A stretch of DNA of 64,000 nt, taken from contig CANMLW010000002.1 of the NCBI GenBank assembly GCA_947498705.1, positions 372,001 through 436,000 of the forward strand, given 5' to 3'. The translations under genes and the position numbers were made by a program. Under the pieces are notes generated by a model. That model ran no database searches. It worked only from the letters and a program-made list of their open reading frames with translations, and was not told where the DNA came from. This document shows, one piece after another, positions 25,611 through 33,910 of the stretch; position 1 is the stretch's first letter, and each line of letters opens with the position of its first letter. The DNA is from an uncultured Aquimarina sp. GTDB taxonomy: Bacteria; Bacteroidota; Bacteroidia; Flavobacteriales; Flavobacteriaceae.

Positions 25611-25640
25611 AAAAAAGAGACAAATACTTGTCTCTTTTTT
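25611..25640 (+). terminator. Terminator of tyrS
   Basis: AAAAAAGAGACAA / TTGTCTCTTTTTT stem with a 4-nt loop, 56 nt after the tyrS stop; symmetric, so it could also serve the convergent fasciclin gene. Confidence 0.85.
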
Positions 25641-25686
25641 CGTTAAGCGTGAGTTTTAGGTTAGGGTGTGTTAATGTCTAATAGGA

Positions 25687-26277
25687 TTAATTAGTTGGCA
25701 TCATTACTGATTCTATAGTGTGAATAATCCCATTAGAAGCCTCGATATCATTAGCCATGAGTCTTCCGGCATTTCCTTTTTTATCAATTAAATATATTTT
25801 GTCATCTCGCATAGAAGCAATTATTCGGGTGCCTCCTATGGTTTTTAATTTTACACTTCCCCCATTTTCTTTTATAGCTTTGATAATATCTTGTTTATTG
25901 ATCAATCCACGAAAAATATGACAATCTATAACGGCTTCTAGTTTAGAGCTATTTTCGGGTTTTTGTAGATTTTTAAGAGTTTTGGGGTGTAACTTTTTAA
26001 TTGCTCCATTTAATGGGATAAAAATTGTATAAGGTCCCTGTTCTTCTAATAATTTAGGGTATTTGGTCTCTTTAAGCATTTTATGAAGCTTTGTAAAACT
26101 TACATCAATAGAGATCTTTTCATAAATCGTAGGGATCTTTTTTTCTGTAGGAATGATACTTGCTTGTGCTAATAATTGATCATTTTTAGTAGCACTTGTC
26201 TTTCTGGTCTCATTACATGAAGTAAAGATTACTAATCCAGAAATCATAAGAATGCGAAGTGACTTTGTTATATTCAT
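25687..26277 (-). CDS. Fasciclin-domain lipoprotein
   Basis: 196-aa protein with lipoprotein signal peptide (RILMISGLVIFTSCNETRK). The single fasciclin (FAS1) domain covers about 60-194, with TKLHKMLKETKYPKLLEEQG, GPYTIFIPLNGAIKKL (H1-like box) and NDIEASNGIIHTIESVMMP (H2 box). FAS1 domains mediate adhesion or protein contacts; the role here is unknown. A TACATTTG element precedes it. Confidence 0.9.
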   Translation of the reverse strand: MNITKSLRILMISGLVIFTSCNETRKTSATKNDQLLAQASIIPTEKKIPTIYEKISIDVSFTKLHKMLKETKYPKLLEEQGPYTIFIPLNGAIKKLHPKTLKNLQKPENSSKLEAVIDCHIFRGLINKQDIIKAIKENGGSVKLKTIGGTRIIASMRDDKIYLIDKKGNAGRLMANDIEASNGIIHTIESVMMPTN

Positions 26278-26294
26278 GGGGTCAATTTTTATTT

Positions 26295-26302
26295 CAAATG
26301 TA
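26295..26302 (-). promoter_or_regulatory. -7 promoter element TACATTTG of the fasciclin gene
   Basis: TAnnTTTG match on the minus strand 17 nt before the ATG. Confidence 0.4.
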
Positions 26303-26572
26303 TATTTTCAAATGATAATTTCCCCATATAAATGAGTATTCGTTGAGGTTAAATTAGAAAACGTTTAGGAATAATTAACATTTATCCTTTTTGAAATAGA
26401 ATAGCTAAATACTTGATAAAAACTTTGTTTTTTAGTTAAATTAAAAAGTATTTGGCATGAAATTGATTTTTTTAGAGCTAATACAGAAACACAAATTGTA
26501 ATGTGTTTTATAGGAAGGAATACTATTTCTGAGATTCTATTGTAGAGATATTGTAATTATCAGAAAACAAAG

Positions 26573-26610
26573 AAAAGTTGCAGGGATACTACAATTAACC
26601 TGCAACTTTT
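26573..26610 (-). terminator. Terminator of the small-ORF cluster
   Basis: Perfect 12-bp stem AAAAGTTGCAGG / CCTGCAACTTTT with a T-rich 3' side on the minus strand. It lies 69 nt after the stop of the 50-codon ORF and supports a transcribed minus-strand unit. Confidence 0.75.
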
Positions 26611-26679
26611 AATCTGAGTTTAACACACTCAACACTTATGCTATGTATCGCATACCTTAGAAGACTAAGTCATGTATAC

Positions 26680-26832
26680 CTATCGCTCTATATCATAAAC
26701 ATATCGATCCTTTCTAAAAGGAATACAGTCTTCATACGTATTGTTATACCGGTTGATAACCTCGCTTAGTACAATACGTTGTTTTTGTAATACGTTTTTG
26801 ATTTTCTTTCTACGACTTCTAAAGATGCTCAT
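26680..26832 (-). CDS. Small ORF, 50-aa basic/acidic peptide
   Basis: ATG at 26832 to TAG at 26680. The peptide starts MSIFRSRRKKIKNVLQKQR, continues through a mixed segment (VINRYNNTYEDCIPF) and ends RYVYDIER. It is the third of three minus-strand small ORFs and has the same upstream AATCAATCAAAAA leader as the others. No family recognised. Confidence 0.5.
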   Translation of the reverse strand: MSIFRSRRKKIKNVLQKQRIVLSEVINRYNNTYEDCIPFRKDRYVYDIER

Positions 26833-26886
26833 AACAAGTTGTTTTTGATTGATTAGTTGATTTGATTGATGAACGGATTATAGGTA

Positions 26887-26973
26887 TTACCTATATCGCC
26901 TTTTATTATTCCAGATATATCCTCTCGATGCACTTAATTTTTGGGCTATTTGATTGTTGTTTAAAGTTTTCAT
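26887..26973 (-). CDS. Small ORF, 28-aa basic peptide (paralogue A)
   Basis: ATG at 26973 to TAA at 26887, 28 aa. Begins MKTLNNNQIAQKLSAS and ends RGYIWNNKRRYR, strongly basic at the C-terminus. The neighbour at 27039-27125 encodes a paralogue with an identical GYIWNNKRRYR end and a related N-terminus, so the frame is conserved despite base changes. The leader (ATCAATCAAATCAACTAATC) is nearly identical to that of the 50-codon ORF. Confidence 0.55.
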   Translation of the reverse strand: MKTLNNNQIAQKLSASRGYIWNNKRRYR

Positions 26974-27038
26974 AACTGTACGTTTTTTGATTGATTAGTT
27001 GATTTGATTGATGAATGAATATTTATGAATACTATTTA

Positions 27039-27125
27039 TTATCTATATCGTCTTTTGTTATTCCAGATATATCCCTTTGTACTACTTAATTTTTTAGTAA
27101 TTTGATTGTTGTCTAAAGTTCTCAT
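27039..27125 (-). CDS. Small ORF, 28-aa basic peptide (paralogue B)
   Basis: ATG at 27125 to TAA at 27039, 28 aa. Begins MRTLDNNQITKKLSST and ends KGYIWNNKRRYR. Differences from paralogue A are mostly silent or conservative (Asn/Asp, Ser/Thr, Arg/Lys), a sign of selection on the peptide. It is first in the unit; a shorter leader copy (AATAATCAATCAAAAAAC) precedes it. The region 27126-27506 upstream shows no other gene. Confidence 0.55.
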   Translation of the reverse strand: MRTLDNNQITKKLSSTKGYIWNNKRRYR

Positions 27126-27506
27126 AATAGATGTTTTTTGATTGATTATTTACTTACAAGACGCAGAGAGTTGAAATTAGTTACAGTACTATGTATAAAA
27201 AGGTACTATTTTAACATTTTTTAACAACAATGCCCTTTTTTTGAGGAGTATTTACATGAAAATCATGTAATAGTCAGTGATCTATTTAGATTATTTAGGA
27301 GGTGTAGTTTAAACAAATAGTAGCCAAGGTGCTACTGTTGTAAGTTATCTTAATAAAAAATACTTTCAATAGGAAATATGAAAAATATTAATAGAACGGC
27401 AACATGATACTATCGAGTTGGTAGTTGTTTTTCAAGATTCAAGAAAGAGTACTGGGAGTCAGTTTATTTATAAAATATAGTATACTATAGTAGAAAGTAC
27501 GTTAAT

Positions 27507-30173
27507 TTAAAAAGACAGTCTAAATACAGCATTAGGTGTTATTCCTAACGAAAACCGTTGAATTACTTGTTCTAAAATTACTTCGAGCTCTTCTGGTGTG
27601 CTTCCTGTAGTACCTTCTATAGCAATTCCTCCGTCATCCAGTGGTTTTCGTTCTGCTTTGTAAATTAAATCCAAAGGTTTTATCCGATTGTAGATGTTTA
27701 AAACAGATACTCCCAATTGAGCTTTTAATTTCTTAGTACCCGAGTGAATATTAAAATTATATAAGACAGAACCATCCAACCTATGAAAATCGGGTAACCT
27801 AGCATTATTAATAGCTCCAAAATTTACAACACCAGCATTTTCACCATCGGCATCGATTTTTATTTCATAGCTGTTTACAGGAGTGGTAGGTTTTCCGGTT
27901 CTAAATTGCCACCCCAAAGAAAATTGCCATTTTTCTAATTGCAACGTATTAGAAATTCTAAAACTGTGAGTGATATCATTATTACCAGGAAACTTAAAAG
28001 GGGTGTCTTTTAAGTTTGGAAATTGAAACGTAATATCGTTATACGTATATCCTGCCCATATTTTGTAGTTGTTCTGCTTATATTTTAATAATAGGTCTAA
28101 ACCTGTAATGGTACTTTTACCTTCTTCTAGATTTTCTAAAGGATTACTAAAGCCGCTGGTAAACGTTGTTAATCCATCTAATTCTTTGTAATAGACGTCA
28201 AGATCGATATTTAGATTTTTATGATGATATAATAATCCTCCAGAAATTTGATTACTGCTTAGTAGTGGGAATTGTTTATTATCTGATAATCGCCACAAAT
28301 TATTTTCTAAACGCAGTTCGGTATGATTAAATTCTACCAATTGCGATATGGGTTGATTTCTTCTTTCTATAGCCGTTTTAAACCTAAATCTATCGCTTAG
28401 GGGGTATTCTAAATTGATACGAGGTTCGATCAAAAATTCATCTAAAGAGTTATAATGTAAAAAACGAAGTCCGGTATTTATAAACCCTTTGTTCTTAAAG
28501 AAAAAAGTATACTCTCCAAAAATTGCATTTTTAAGATTGCTATCATCTTGTTCAGACCTTTCTAGTGCTCCATCAAAAGGTTCTTCTTTACTAATCACTA
28601 CATTCAAATCTGTGTATGAAAGTTCATATCCTAATGTGAGTTTTTGGGTCTCTTTAAAGGTAGAAGAGGATTTAAATTTTAACCCTACATCTGTAATATT
28701 GTTTTCACGAATACTAATTTCTGACAGGTCTAAGATGTTATTGCCCGTTTCATCTTTTAATTCATTATTTTGATAAAAAGAGTTGTATTCAGAAAAATAA
28801 GCGGTAAGCTCTTCTTTTTGCTTTTCACTGGTTTTGTGCTTCCAGTTTGCACTTACTCCTTTGTTTTGTGTAATTAACGAGTCTACAATTTTCTCATCTC
28901 CTCCTGTAAAATCAAAATCCAAACGATTTCTGGTATATAAACCACTTATAGATATATTATTTTTGGTATTGGGTTTTAGAATGTACTTAGCGCTCACATC
29001 GGCAAAAGCAAATTTGTTATTACTCGTCTCTGGACTAAAATCGTCATCTGTTTCCAACTCAAGAATAGTACCATTAACACCTCTGGCTACACCAAAGTTG
29101 GTAAAAATCTTATCAACATAACTATCATAGGTAGGAGTCTCTGCTACATCTGCATAAGATCTTCTTGCAAAAGCATATATAGCTGCTTTTTCTGATAGCG
29201 GAGTTTTTACAAATCCGTTTACCGATAAACCATCAATTTCGAACCCGCCTTTTGTTTTTTGCGGAATTGCATCTCCGCTCGAGATATCGATTATACCAGA
29301 AATACGATCCCCGTAACTGGCACTCGTACCAGATCTGAAAATAGTTGCTTTTTGGGTGGCAAAAGGATTAAATAATGAGAACATACCATAAAAATAACCA
29401 GTATTGTATAGTTTAATATCATCATATAATACCAAATTTTGATCGGGAGAACCTCCTCGAATCTGTATGCCGGTAGCAGATTCATCCAAGGTAGAAATAC
29501 CAGGGATTAATTGAATACTTTGAGCGATATCCGGACTTAGTAAACCAGGTAAGATTCCTAATTTTTCTGTATCGAGACTTAGCGAACCATCTTTATTTCT
29601 ATCAATACCAGAGGTAATATAACCCAATACAACAACCTCATCTAATGTAGAAGATAAAAGGTTTAATCCTACTGTGATACAGGGGGCTCCTATGGTATAT
29701 GCAATGTTTTCTTCATCATATCCAATAAAACGAATACGAATAGTTCCTGTTTTTGAGGGAACATTGTCAAAACTAAAATACCCGGTATCATCTGTAACAG
29801 TAGCTTGATCAGGATTGATACTAATGGTAACAAATGGAATGGGGTCTTTGGTACTTGCATCAATAACATACCCGCAGATGTTTCTTTTTGGAGTAATAAT
29901 GACTTGTTGTGCAGATACTTTTTCAAAAATGAGATGCGTTTGTGACGCCAATAAAGGTAGCAGTTTATCAATAGTGATGTTTTCTTGCGATAATGTTATT
30001 GTTTTCGAAACAATAAAGTCCTGACTATATGAAAAGAGTAATGAAGTTTTGGATTCGATATCCATTAATACTTCTTTAAGCGGGGTATTGGTATAAGAAA
30101 CAGAAATGTTTTGTTGTGCAAAAGATAGTGTGGTAACTAGAAATACAATTGCAAATACTACGTTGTGCTTCAT
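27507..30173 (-). CDS. TonB-dependent transducer with N-terminal STN domain (FecA-like)
   Basis: 888-aa outer-membrane receptor. The signal peptide (MKHNVVFAIVFLVTTLSFAQ) is followed by an STN domain (VSYTNTPLKEVLMDIESKTS, ITIDKLLPLLASQTHLIFE; about 22-95), a carboxypeptidase-regulatory-like domain (CGYVIDASTKDPIPFVTISI; about 110-190), a plug (IPGISTLDESATGIQIRGGS) and the barrel ending in FRLSF. An STN domain is the mark of receptors that signal through a FecR-type anti-sigma factor, and such a gene precedes it by 135 bp. The ligand is unknown; no SusD-like or siderophore gene lies nearby. Confidence 0.93.
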   Translation of the reverse strand: MKHNVVFAIVFLVTTLSFAQQNISVSYTNTPLKEVLMDIESKTSLLFSYSQDFIVSKTITLSQENITIDKLLPLLASQTHLIFEKVSAQQVIITPKRNICGYVIDASTKDPIPFVTISINPDQATVTDDTGYFSFDNVPSKTGTIRIRFIGYDEENIAYTIGAPCITVGLNLLSSTLDEVVVLGYITSGIDRNKDGSLSLDTEKLGILPGLLSPDIAQSIQLIPGISTLDESATGIQIRGGSPDQNLVLYDDIKLYNTGYFYGMFSLFNPFATQKATIFRSGTSASYGDRISGIIDISSGDAIPQKTKGGFEIDGLSVNGFVKTPLSEKAAIYAFARRSYADVAETPTYDSYVDKIFTNFGVARGVNGTILELETDDDFSPETSNNKFAFADVSAKYILKPNTKNNISISGLYTRNRLDFDFTGGDEKIVDSLITQNKGVSANWKHKTSEKQKEELTAYFSEYNSFYQNNELKDETGNNILDLSEISIRENNITDVGLKFKSSSTFKETQKLTLGYELSYTDLNVVISKEEPFDGALERSEQDDSNLKNAIFGEYTFFFKNKGFINTGLRFLHYNSLDEFLIEPRINLEYPLSDRFRFKTAIERRNQPISQLVEFNHTELRLENNLWRLSDNKQFPLLSSNQISGGLLYHHKNLNIDLDVYYKELDGLTTFTSGFSNPLENLEEGKSTITGLDLLLKYKQNNYKIWAGYTYNDITFQFPNLKDTPFKFPGNNDITHSFRISNTLQLEKWQFSLGWQFRTGKPTTPVNSYEIKIDADGENAGVVNFGAINNARLPDFHRLDGSVLYNFNIHSGTKKLKAQLGVSVLNIYNRIKPLDLIYKAERKPLDDGGIAIEGTTGSTPEELEVILEQVIQRFSLGITPNAVFRLSF

Positions 30174-30308
30174 TTAAAAACAGTTTATTAATATGTTTTA
30201 CGTTAAGAATGTGGTGAACTTCTCGTTAAGTTAGAGAGATGTTCGATCATAGTCGTGTACAAATAACAACTATAAGTGTAATCTTATAAGGGATAATTTT
30301 AAGTTGGC

Positions 30309-31214
30309 TTATTGCAAATATACGATAGTTTTATCTTTAGATAACGCATAAGAAACTCCCATTGGGGTTAAAGTTGATTTCAATGCTTTTTCTAAGTCAT
30401 CGTGTACAAAACTACCAGTAAATACTTTAGATAAGTCTATTTCATTTGTTTGGAATGTAATATTGTATTGAATACGAATTTCATTAAGCACTTCGTTTAA
30501 TGGTTTTTCTTTAAAAGTACTGATACCGTTCATCCAACTGGGTATGTTTTCTTTTGTATTTTGGTTGGTAACCACATTTTCAGAGGAGGTAATTTGATCA
30601 TTTTTCTTAAGAATATGACTTTCTGAAGTAGCTATTTTATCAAATCTTACGACTCCTTCAAAGCACTTTAACTCGAAGGTATTTGATCTGGTTTTTACAT
30701 TAAACTTTGTACCAAGAACAGTTACATTACCGTGTGATGTAATGACTTCGAACCCTTTTCCTTTTTCGACTTCAAAATAAGCTTCACCTTGTAGAGAAAC
30801 ACTTCTGTTGTCTAACCATAAAAAGCGTTTGTGGCTTATTTTAGAATCAGCATTTAGTTGTATTTTAGATCCATCGGGTAGTGTAACGGCTAATTGCTCA
30901 CCAAAGGAGGTTGTGTAACTTTTTGAAGAGTTAAATAGTGTGAATAAGCCAAAAATTACCACTATCGAAGCGGCAATGGCAAACCAGGTTCGGTAATTGG
31001 TTTTTCTTTGCTTACCAAATGTGATTTTGGTTTTTGTAGCGATAAGCGACTGCCTTTTATCTATAGGAGGCGCTTTGTACTTTTGAATTTCTTCGTTGAT
31101 ACGATTAAAATCCTTGAAAGCTTCAGATTTTTCGAACTCAGATGCTTCTTCCTCGCTCAATTCTCCAGCTACCCATCGGGCTATAAAAGTCTTATCTGAT
31201 TCATATTTTTCCAT
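30309..31214 (-). CDS. FecR-family anti-sigma factor
   Basis: 301-aa protein. The N-terminal cytoplasmic part (FIARWVAGELSEEEASEFEK) should bind the sigma factor; one transmembrane helix follows (WFAIAASIVVIFGLFTLF, about 82-99); the periplasmic part holds the FecR domain (LPDGSKIQLNADSKISHKRF, GEAYFEVEKGKGFEVITSHG) and a C-terminal DUF4974-like segment (FKEKPLNEVLNEIRIQYNIT) that resembles the STN fold and should contact the receptor. An AGGGTA-N13-CTGTAT promoter motif lies 77 nt upstream. Confidence 0.95.
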   Translation of the reverse strand: MEKYESDKTFIARWVAGELSEEEASEFEKSEAFKDFNRINEEIQKYKAPPIDKRQSLIATKTKITFGKQRKTNYRTWFAIAASIVVIFGLFTLFNSSKSYTTSFGEQLAVTLPDGSKIQLNADSKISHKRFLWLDNRSVSLQGEAYFEVEKGKGFEVITSHGNVTVLGTKFNVKTRSNTFELKCFEGVVRFDKIATSESHILKKNDQITSSENVVTNQNTKENIPSWMNGISTFKEKPLNEVLNEIRIQYNITFQTNEIDLSKVFTGSFVHDDLEKALKSTLTPMGVSYALSKDKTIVYLQ

Positions 31215-31290
31215 GACACTAATTAATATATACCTTTTCGGTAAATTGTAAACTATTTAAAACCCTTTTCTAAATAGCCTTATATGTAGT

Positions 31291-31315
31291 ATACAGCTAC
31301 AAACAAGAATACCCT
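31291..31315 (-). promoter_or_regulatory. Putative ECF promoter AGGGTA-N13-CTGTAT (site 1, fecR operon)
   Basis: On the minus strand an A-run then AATAGGGTAT, a 13-nt spacer and GCTGTATACT, placed between the sigma factor stop and the fecR start. Four further sites in the window share both boxes and the exact spacer. Confidence 0.7.
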
Positions 31316-31323
31316 ATTTTTTT

Positions 31324-31845
31324 TTAAATATTTAAATCGCTTCCCAGTAGTTTTCTAAGGGTGATAAAAGCATTACTCATTCTTCTTTCTACTGCTTTTA
31401 CAGTAATATTTGTAATTTCTGCTATTTCTTTATAGGTTTTTTTATCAATTCTACTTAACAGAAAAACTTCACGTTCTTTTACAGAAAGTTTGGCAATTGC
31501 CCATTCTAGTTTTTTACGGTATTCTTCGGTTTCCATAACAAAATCGGGACTTTCATTATTGACATCGTTTCTGGGGGTAGCTTCATACCTAAGCACTACT
31601 TTTTGATGTGCAAATTCATTAAGAAGCGCATTGTTGCATATAGTGAAGATCAAATTTTTAGCTTTTTCATAGATAATCTCTGCACATTTTTTCCAAAGCT
31701 TTACAAAAGCATCCTGTGCAATATCTTCTGCCTGCTGTAAATCACCACATTTATAATATATAAAATTTCTTGCCGATTCAAAATGTGTATTGAATAGGGA
31801 ATCAAAGTTTTTTTCTTCACAAACAGAACGAGACTTTTCAGACAT
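31324..31845 (-). CDS. ECF RNA polymerase sigma factor, FecI-like
   Basis: 173-aa sigma-70 family protein. Region 2 (FNTHFESARNFIYYKCGDLQ, QAEDIAQDAFVKLWKK) and region 4 (IAKLSVKEREVFLLSRIDKK, TYKEIAEITNITVKAVERRM) are complete. It lies directly upstream of its likely FecR anti-sigma factor and STN-receptor. It is the best candidate to recognise the AGGGTA-N13-CTGTAT motifs. No copy of the motif precedes the sigma gene itself, as in the classical fec system where fecIR is under separate control. Confidence 0.95.
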   Translation of the reverse strand: MSEKSRSVCEEKNFDSLFNTHFESARNFIYYKCGDLQQAEDIAQDAFVKLWKKCAEIIYEKAKNLIFTICNNALLNEFAHQKVVLRYEATPRNDVNNESPDFVMETEEYRKKLEWAIAKLSVKEREVFLLSRIDKKTYKEIAEITNITVKAVERRMSNAFITLRKLLGSDLNI

Positions 31846-31995
31846 TTTCTAAAGATAATAAGTTTTCAAAATTATTAAAATAAAATAAAATTGTAATAAC
31901 GTAGAAGTTAAACTTTTGACTTAAAAACATGGATTGAGATGAGTTAAATAGTACAACTCCATGATAGAGGTATTAATAGGAGATATGTCTTCTTT

Positions 31996-33657
31996 CTATA
32001 CCAATCCACTAATAAACTGCTCTAATTCTTGTTCTCGGGTTAATCCCATTTTTTTACGAATACGATGCCTAGAAGCTTTGATAGAGCCCATCGTTACATT
32101 TCTAATGATCATGATTTCTTTAAGACTTAGATTCATGCGCATAAGTGCACAGATCTCACGCTCAGACTTGGTAAGATCAGGGTATAATGCTCCAAGTTTT
32201 TGATAAAACTCACGGTCTAATTGCTCTATGTTATCGCTTACAAAATCAAACTTACTCTCTGTAGTAATTTGTGAACTTAGGTCGGTAATTAAAGATTGAA
32301 AATCAGAAATATCAATCGCATCGGCATATCGTTTTACCTTTTTTAGTTTTAACAGGAACTCTTGCTTAAACTGCAAACGCATTTTATTATCTGCAATCAA
32401 TTGTTTGGTCTGGTAGGTGGTATGCTTTAATTGCTCGTCTAATAATTCTTTTTCTAGTTGTTCTTTTTTAAAACGTTCCCGGTTTAATTTTCTACGGTTA
32501 TTGACGATGATCAATAAGATGATGATTCCTGCAGAAGCCAAAAGTAACAACGTAATATAAAGTCGGTTGGTGGCTTGTTCAGCTTCGTTTTTTAGCTTGA
32601 GTTCTTTTTTTTCACTGACAAACTGAAGGCTATCCGCCAGTTTTTCTTTCTGAAATTTATGATTTAACTCCAGAGCAGTGATCTTTTTAGCATTTTTTAC
32701 ATTGAAAATAGAATCATAATAAAATTTATGAGTTTTATAATACCCGAACGCATGTTTATAATCTCCCTTTTTTTCATAAATATGACTATGTAATTGGTAA
32801 ATAAGAGGAAGCTTAGAAGTACCTCCATACTCTTTGGCATGGTTTAACGCTTCCTCTACATAGGCAATAGCTTCCTGATGCTTACCCAGGTCAGAATGTA
32901 TTTTGGCAAGATGCATTAAATTATTGATGGTGAAATTGTAATCTTTTGTAGAGTTAAAAAGACCTAAATTTTCTTTATAAATCTTAATAGCTTCTTTGTA
33001 ATTACCAGTAGTATAATAGATAGCAGCAATATTGTCATTACATTTTGCTTTACCCTTAAGCGTAGGGTAATACTTCTTAGAAAATTGATAACAATACATA
33101 GCAGAATCATTCTGCTTGTTATAATAATAGATGACTCCAAGCATATTATAGGTTCTTGCCAACTGTGTGCTATCTATTTTGCTTTGTTGTAGGGCAATAG
33201 ACTTTTTAAAATACGATTTGGACTTATCATATTCTTTTTGATACCGAAATATCATGGCTATATTATGATAGCTTTGAGCAATTTCAAAAGAATCCTGTAA
33301 CTGTTCTCTGATTTCTAAGGCTTGTAATCGTAGTGCCAGAGAGTTGTTATAGTTAGTTTGTCTGGATTCATATTTTCCTAATACATCCAGAACACGTGCT
33401 TTTTTTGCTAAAAAATAAGGAGAAGGAGTTTTGATACCTTCGATAAGTTGTAGGGTTTGATTCATCAAATCTCTTCCCTGATCAATGTTATGTTTTTCTA
33501 CAACTCTGGTAAGCTCGATCAGGTAATGCACTTTTAAAGAATCATTGGCTGCAGTATCTACTTTGTATCTTAGATCTATCTCTAAACTGTCTTGTTGTAT
33601 CTGTCCTTTTGCAGGAAGTAAAAACAATAACGAGATCAAAAACAACAAAACTCTCAT
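31996..33657 (-). CDS. Membrane-anchored TPR regulator with LuxR-type HTH
   Basis: About 553 aa. Signal-like N-terminus (MRVLLFLISLLFLLPAKG), then TPR repeats (SYHNIAMIFRYQKEYDKSKS, TYNMLGVIYYYNKQNDSAMY, ALNHAKEYGGTS), a transmembrane helix (LYITLLLLASAGIIILLIIV), a coiled coil, and a C-terminal LuxR/GerE-like helix-turn-helix (LTKSEREICALMRMNLSLKE). The TPR part should be periplasmic and the HTH cytoplasmic. An ATG eight codons upstream exists, but the -7 element at 33686 favours the start at 33657. Divergent from the 2253-aa surface protein. Confidence 0.88.
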   Translation of the reverse strand: MRVLLFLISLLFLLPAKGQIQQDSLEIDLRYKVDTAANDSLKVHYLIELTRVVEKHNIDQGRDLMNQTLQLIEGIKTPSPYFLAKKARVLDVLGKYESRQTNYNNSLALRLQALEIREQLQDSFEIAQSYHNIAMIFRYQKEYDKSKSYFKKSIALQQSKIDSTQLARTYNMLGVIYYYNKQNDSAMYCYQFSKKYYPTLKGKAKCNDNIAAIYYTTGNYKEAIKIYKENLGLFNSTKDYNFTINNLMHLAKIHSDLGKHQEAIAYVEEALNHAKEYGGTSKLPLIYQLHSHIYEKKGDYKHAFGYYKTHKFYYDSIFNVKNAKKITALELNHKFQKEKLADSLQFVSEKKELKLKNEAEQATNRLYITLLLLASAGIIILLIIVNNRRKLNRERFKKEQLEKELLDEQLKHTTYQTKQLIADNKMRLQFKQEFLLKLKKVKRYADAIDISDFQSLITDLSSQITTESKFDFVSDNIEQLDREFYQKLGALYPDLTKSEREICALMRMNLSLKEIMIIRNVTMGSIKASRHRIRKKMGLTREQELEQFISGLV

Positions 33658-33685
33658 GGGGTATGGGGGGATTAATAGCATACTG

Positions 33686-33693
33686 CAAATATA
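33686..33693 (-). promoter_or_regulatory. -7 promoter element TATATTTG of the TPR-LuxR gene
   Basis: Minus-strand TAnnTTTG match with a TTG box 22 nt upstream (33718-33716). Its place means transcription begins at or after the more upstream ATG, supporting the start at 33657. Confidence 0.5.
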
Positions 33694-33910
33694 AGAATAT
33701 TGGTGAAAAACAGCTCAACTGTTGTTTTTGATATTTCTTCGAAACCCTTATGAACAAAGGGGTGAAACTTTTTGTAACCATAAAAACAACTCCCATCCCG
33801 GTACAGATTTGTACTATTGCCTATTGAATTGCGAATATTTTTTATGACTCGTGGTATACAATAGGTTTTCTAGATGTATAAAGCGGGTTTAACCTACAAG
33901 TTCCCTTTAT

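Noticed and set aside
33682-33910. A degenerate ECF motif before the 2253-aa gene (ATAGGTTTTC...ATGTAT)
   Set aside because: The spacer is about 5 nt, not 13, and the first box is poor.
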